Positions 62,789 to 64,000 of a stretch of DNA of 64,000 nucleotides are shown piece by piece. The DNA is taken from NCBI RefSeq assembly GCF_000934745.1, contig NZ_JYNO01000001.1, positions 868,001-932,000 of the forward strand, given 5' to 3'. Source of the stretch: Desulfonatronum thioautotrophicum (GTDB taxonomy: Bacteria > Desulfobacterota > Desulfovibrionia > Desulfovibrionales > Desulfonatronaceae). The notes below the pieces were generated by a model. The model did not search any database, was not told the origin of the DNA, and worked only from the letters and a program-made list of their open reading frames with translations. Position numbers and translations under genes: made by a program. How positions within the stretch are numbered: the stretch's first letter is position 1; each line of letters begins with the position of its first letter.

Positions 62789-64000
62789 TCAGGTCATTGT
62801 TGCGGGCTCGGTGTCGGCGCTTTCCGGCCGGAGAGGCTCGATTTCCGTGACCTGGGCCTTGGAATAGATCAGTTCCATGGCCTTGTCCGCCAGGATGCGG
62901 TCGCTGACGGCCGGCATCAGGTTGTTCTGCTCGTGAAAATGCTTCAGTCCCTGGTAGTCTTGGCCGGTCTGCTGGGCCATATCCTTGAAAAAGGCATCGA
63001 TTTCCATGGGGGAGACCCGCATGTTCTCTTTGGTCGCAACAGCAAGCAGGAACAGCTGGGACTTGACCAGGCTCTCGGCCTGGGGCTGAAATTCTTTCCG
63101 AATCTCTTCCATGGACTTGCCCAGGGTTTCGATACGCTTGCCGATACGTTCCATCCGGCTCTGCATTTCCCCGACCATCCGGTCGATATGTTCGGAAACC
63201 ATGGATTCGGGCAAGGTGAAGTCCACCTGGGACGTCAGCGTGTCCAGAATCTTCTTCTGCGCAGTGGCCTTGTTCACCCGGCTGCGGGTTTCGACGTAGG
63301 ATGTTTCAATAGCCTCAAGCAGTTTGTCCACGGATTCAAAGTCGCCGGCCTTCTTGGCTAGTGCGTCGTCCAGCTCCGGGAGCTTTTTTTGTTTGATTTC
63401 CTGAAGTTTGACATTCATCAGCACGGTTTTCCCGGCCAGTGCGTCGTTCAGGAAGTCTTCAGGAAAGGTGATTTCCGATTCCGTGCCCTGACCAGGACGA
63501 ATTCCTTGGATCATGGACTCGAATTCCGGCAGGGCTTGACCTTTGCCCAGTTCCAGTTGGAAATTCTCTGCCTTGAAGTCGTCGAGTATTCTGCCATCCA
63601 GGGAAGCCTGGAAATCCACAACCACCACGTCTCCTTCCCGGGCCGGACGATCTTCCTCGATGGACACGATTTCAGCCATGTTCCCCCGAATCCGATCCAC
63701 GACCCTCTGGGTGTCCTGCGCGTTGGCTTGGGCCTTTTCCTGCTCCACCGGGATATTTTCATACGGCGGCAACTCGAATTGGGGCGCGACCTCGAAACTG
63801 ATGGTGTAGCTGAAAGGTTGATCCCGAACCAGGTCACCGGCATCCACGTCGATCCGGGAAAGAGGCTTGGCCTGCAGTTCGTTGACCACCTCGTTGATGT
63901 GGCAGTTGATCAGATCATTGGTGGCTTCCTCGTAGATCTTTTTCTTGAACATGCCCTCGATGATCGACGACGGCACCTTGCCCTTGCGAAAACCCTTGAT
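62789..64000 (-). CDS. tig: Trigger factor (N-terminus beyond the window)
   Basis: Trigger factor is the ribosome-bound chaperone and prolyl isomerase that meets nascent chains. The last 403 residues are present, and the reading frame runs open through the window end with IKGFRKGKVPSSIIEGMFKKK (last ribosome-binding-domain block), showing that the GTG at 63976 is not the start. The PPIase domain lies around residues 130-220 of this fragment and the C-terminal arm domain follows. Stop at 62789. It heads the tig-clpP-clpX-lon group. Confidence 0.95.
   Translation of the reverse strand: MKGFRKGKVPSSIIEGMFKKKIYEEATNDLINCHINEVVNELQAKPLSRIDVDAGDLVRDQPFSYTISFEVAPQFELPPYENIPVEQEKAQANAQDTQRVVDRIRGNMAEIVSIEEDRPAREGDVVVVDFQASLDGRILDDFKAENFQLELGKGQALPEFESMIQGIRPGQGTESEITFPEDFLNDALAGKTVLMNVKLQEIKQKKLPELDDALAKKAGDFESVDKLLEAIETSYVETRSRVNKATAQKKILDTLTSQVDFTLPESMVSEHIDRMVGEMQSRMERIGKRIETLGKSMEEIRKEFQPQAESLVKSQLFLLAVATKENMRVSPMEIDAFFKDMAQQTGQDYQGLKHFHEQNNLMPAVSDRILADKAMELIYSKAQVTEIEPLRPESADTEPATMT

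Overview
This 64-kb window reads like the chromosome of a GC-rich Gram-negative bacterium, most likely a sulfate-reducer of the Desulfovibrionales (Desulfonatronum/Desulfovibrio-like). That placement is an inference from protein character, GC-rich codon use, a lipoprotein-containing envelope secretion machine and the tig-clpP-clpX-lon block; no rRNA or other decisive marker is present. No rRNA, tRNA, CRISPR array or intact insertion sequence was found.

Layout. 1-6137 is housekeeping: an rdgB-like nucleotide pyrophosphatase, a secreted AMIN-domain cell-wall amidase, and on the minus strand a FAD/NAD oxidoreductase and a class II photolyase. 6138-25136 is a complete type VI secretion system (T6SS) in the order tssA-B-C-hcp-E-F-G-H-(unknown)-J-K-L-M-(AMIN protein). 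25243-51300 holds three successive tip cassettes, each made of VgrG, a DUF2169 protein fused to pentapeptide repeats, a stand-alone pentapeptide-repeat protein, DUF3540 and a short DUF4150 PAAR-like protein. Cassettes A (25243-32791) and B (32953-41616) are collinear. In cassette C (43468-51300) the DUF4150 gene is inverted and followed by a small Cys-containing reading frame. Between B and C lie a REP-like element, a remnant of a helix-turn-helix gene and a three-gene unit of unknown-MNT-HEPN (toxin-antitoxin-like). 51321-57493 carries cbpA-cbpM-clpB-DUF1786 on the minus strand and a zinc-dependent phospholipase C-like protein on the plus strand. 57494-58228 is non-coding and contains a 163-bp palindromic repeat element. 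58229-64000 is lon-clpX-clpP-tig on the minus strand, with tig cut by the window end.

How it works together. TssJ-L-M and TssK form the membrane complex and baseplate dock, TssE-F-G the baseplate, TssA and TssB/C-Hcp the tail, and ClpV recycles the sheath. Each cassette then appears to supply its own spike (VgrG), spike-like accessory (DUF3540), tip (DUF4150) and adaptor (DUF2169). DUF2169 proteins are known elsewhere as adaptors for DUF4150 PAAR-like effectors, so the cassettes look like three interchangeable spike tips. No recognisable toxin or immunity domain is present, so the cargo may be one of the uncharacterised parts: the pentapeptide-repeat proteins, the VgrG C-terminal extensions or the small gene at 50652-50888.

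The strongest unusual signals are (i) the triplicated pentapeptide-repeat tip cassette, (ii) an unbroken run of 19 seven-residue repeats forming the C-terminus of VgrG-B, (iii) an AMIN-domain membrane protein coupled to tssM in a T6SS whose TssL lacks a peptidoglycan-binding domain, and (iv) recurrent short tandem repeats inside coding sequences, including a ten-unit tripeptide insertion in ClpV.
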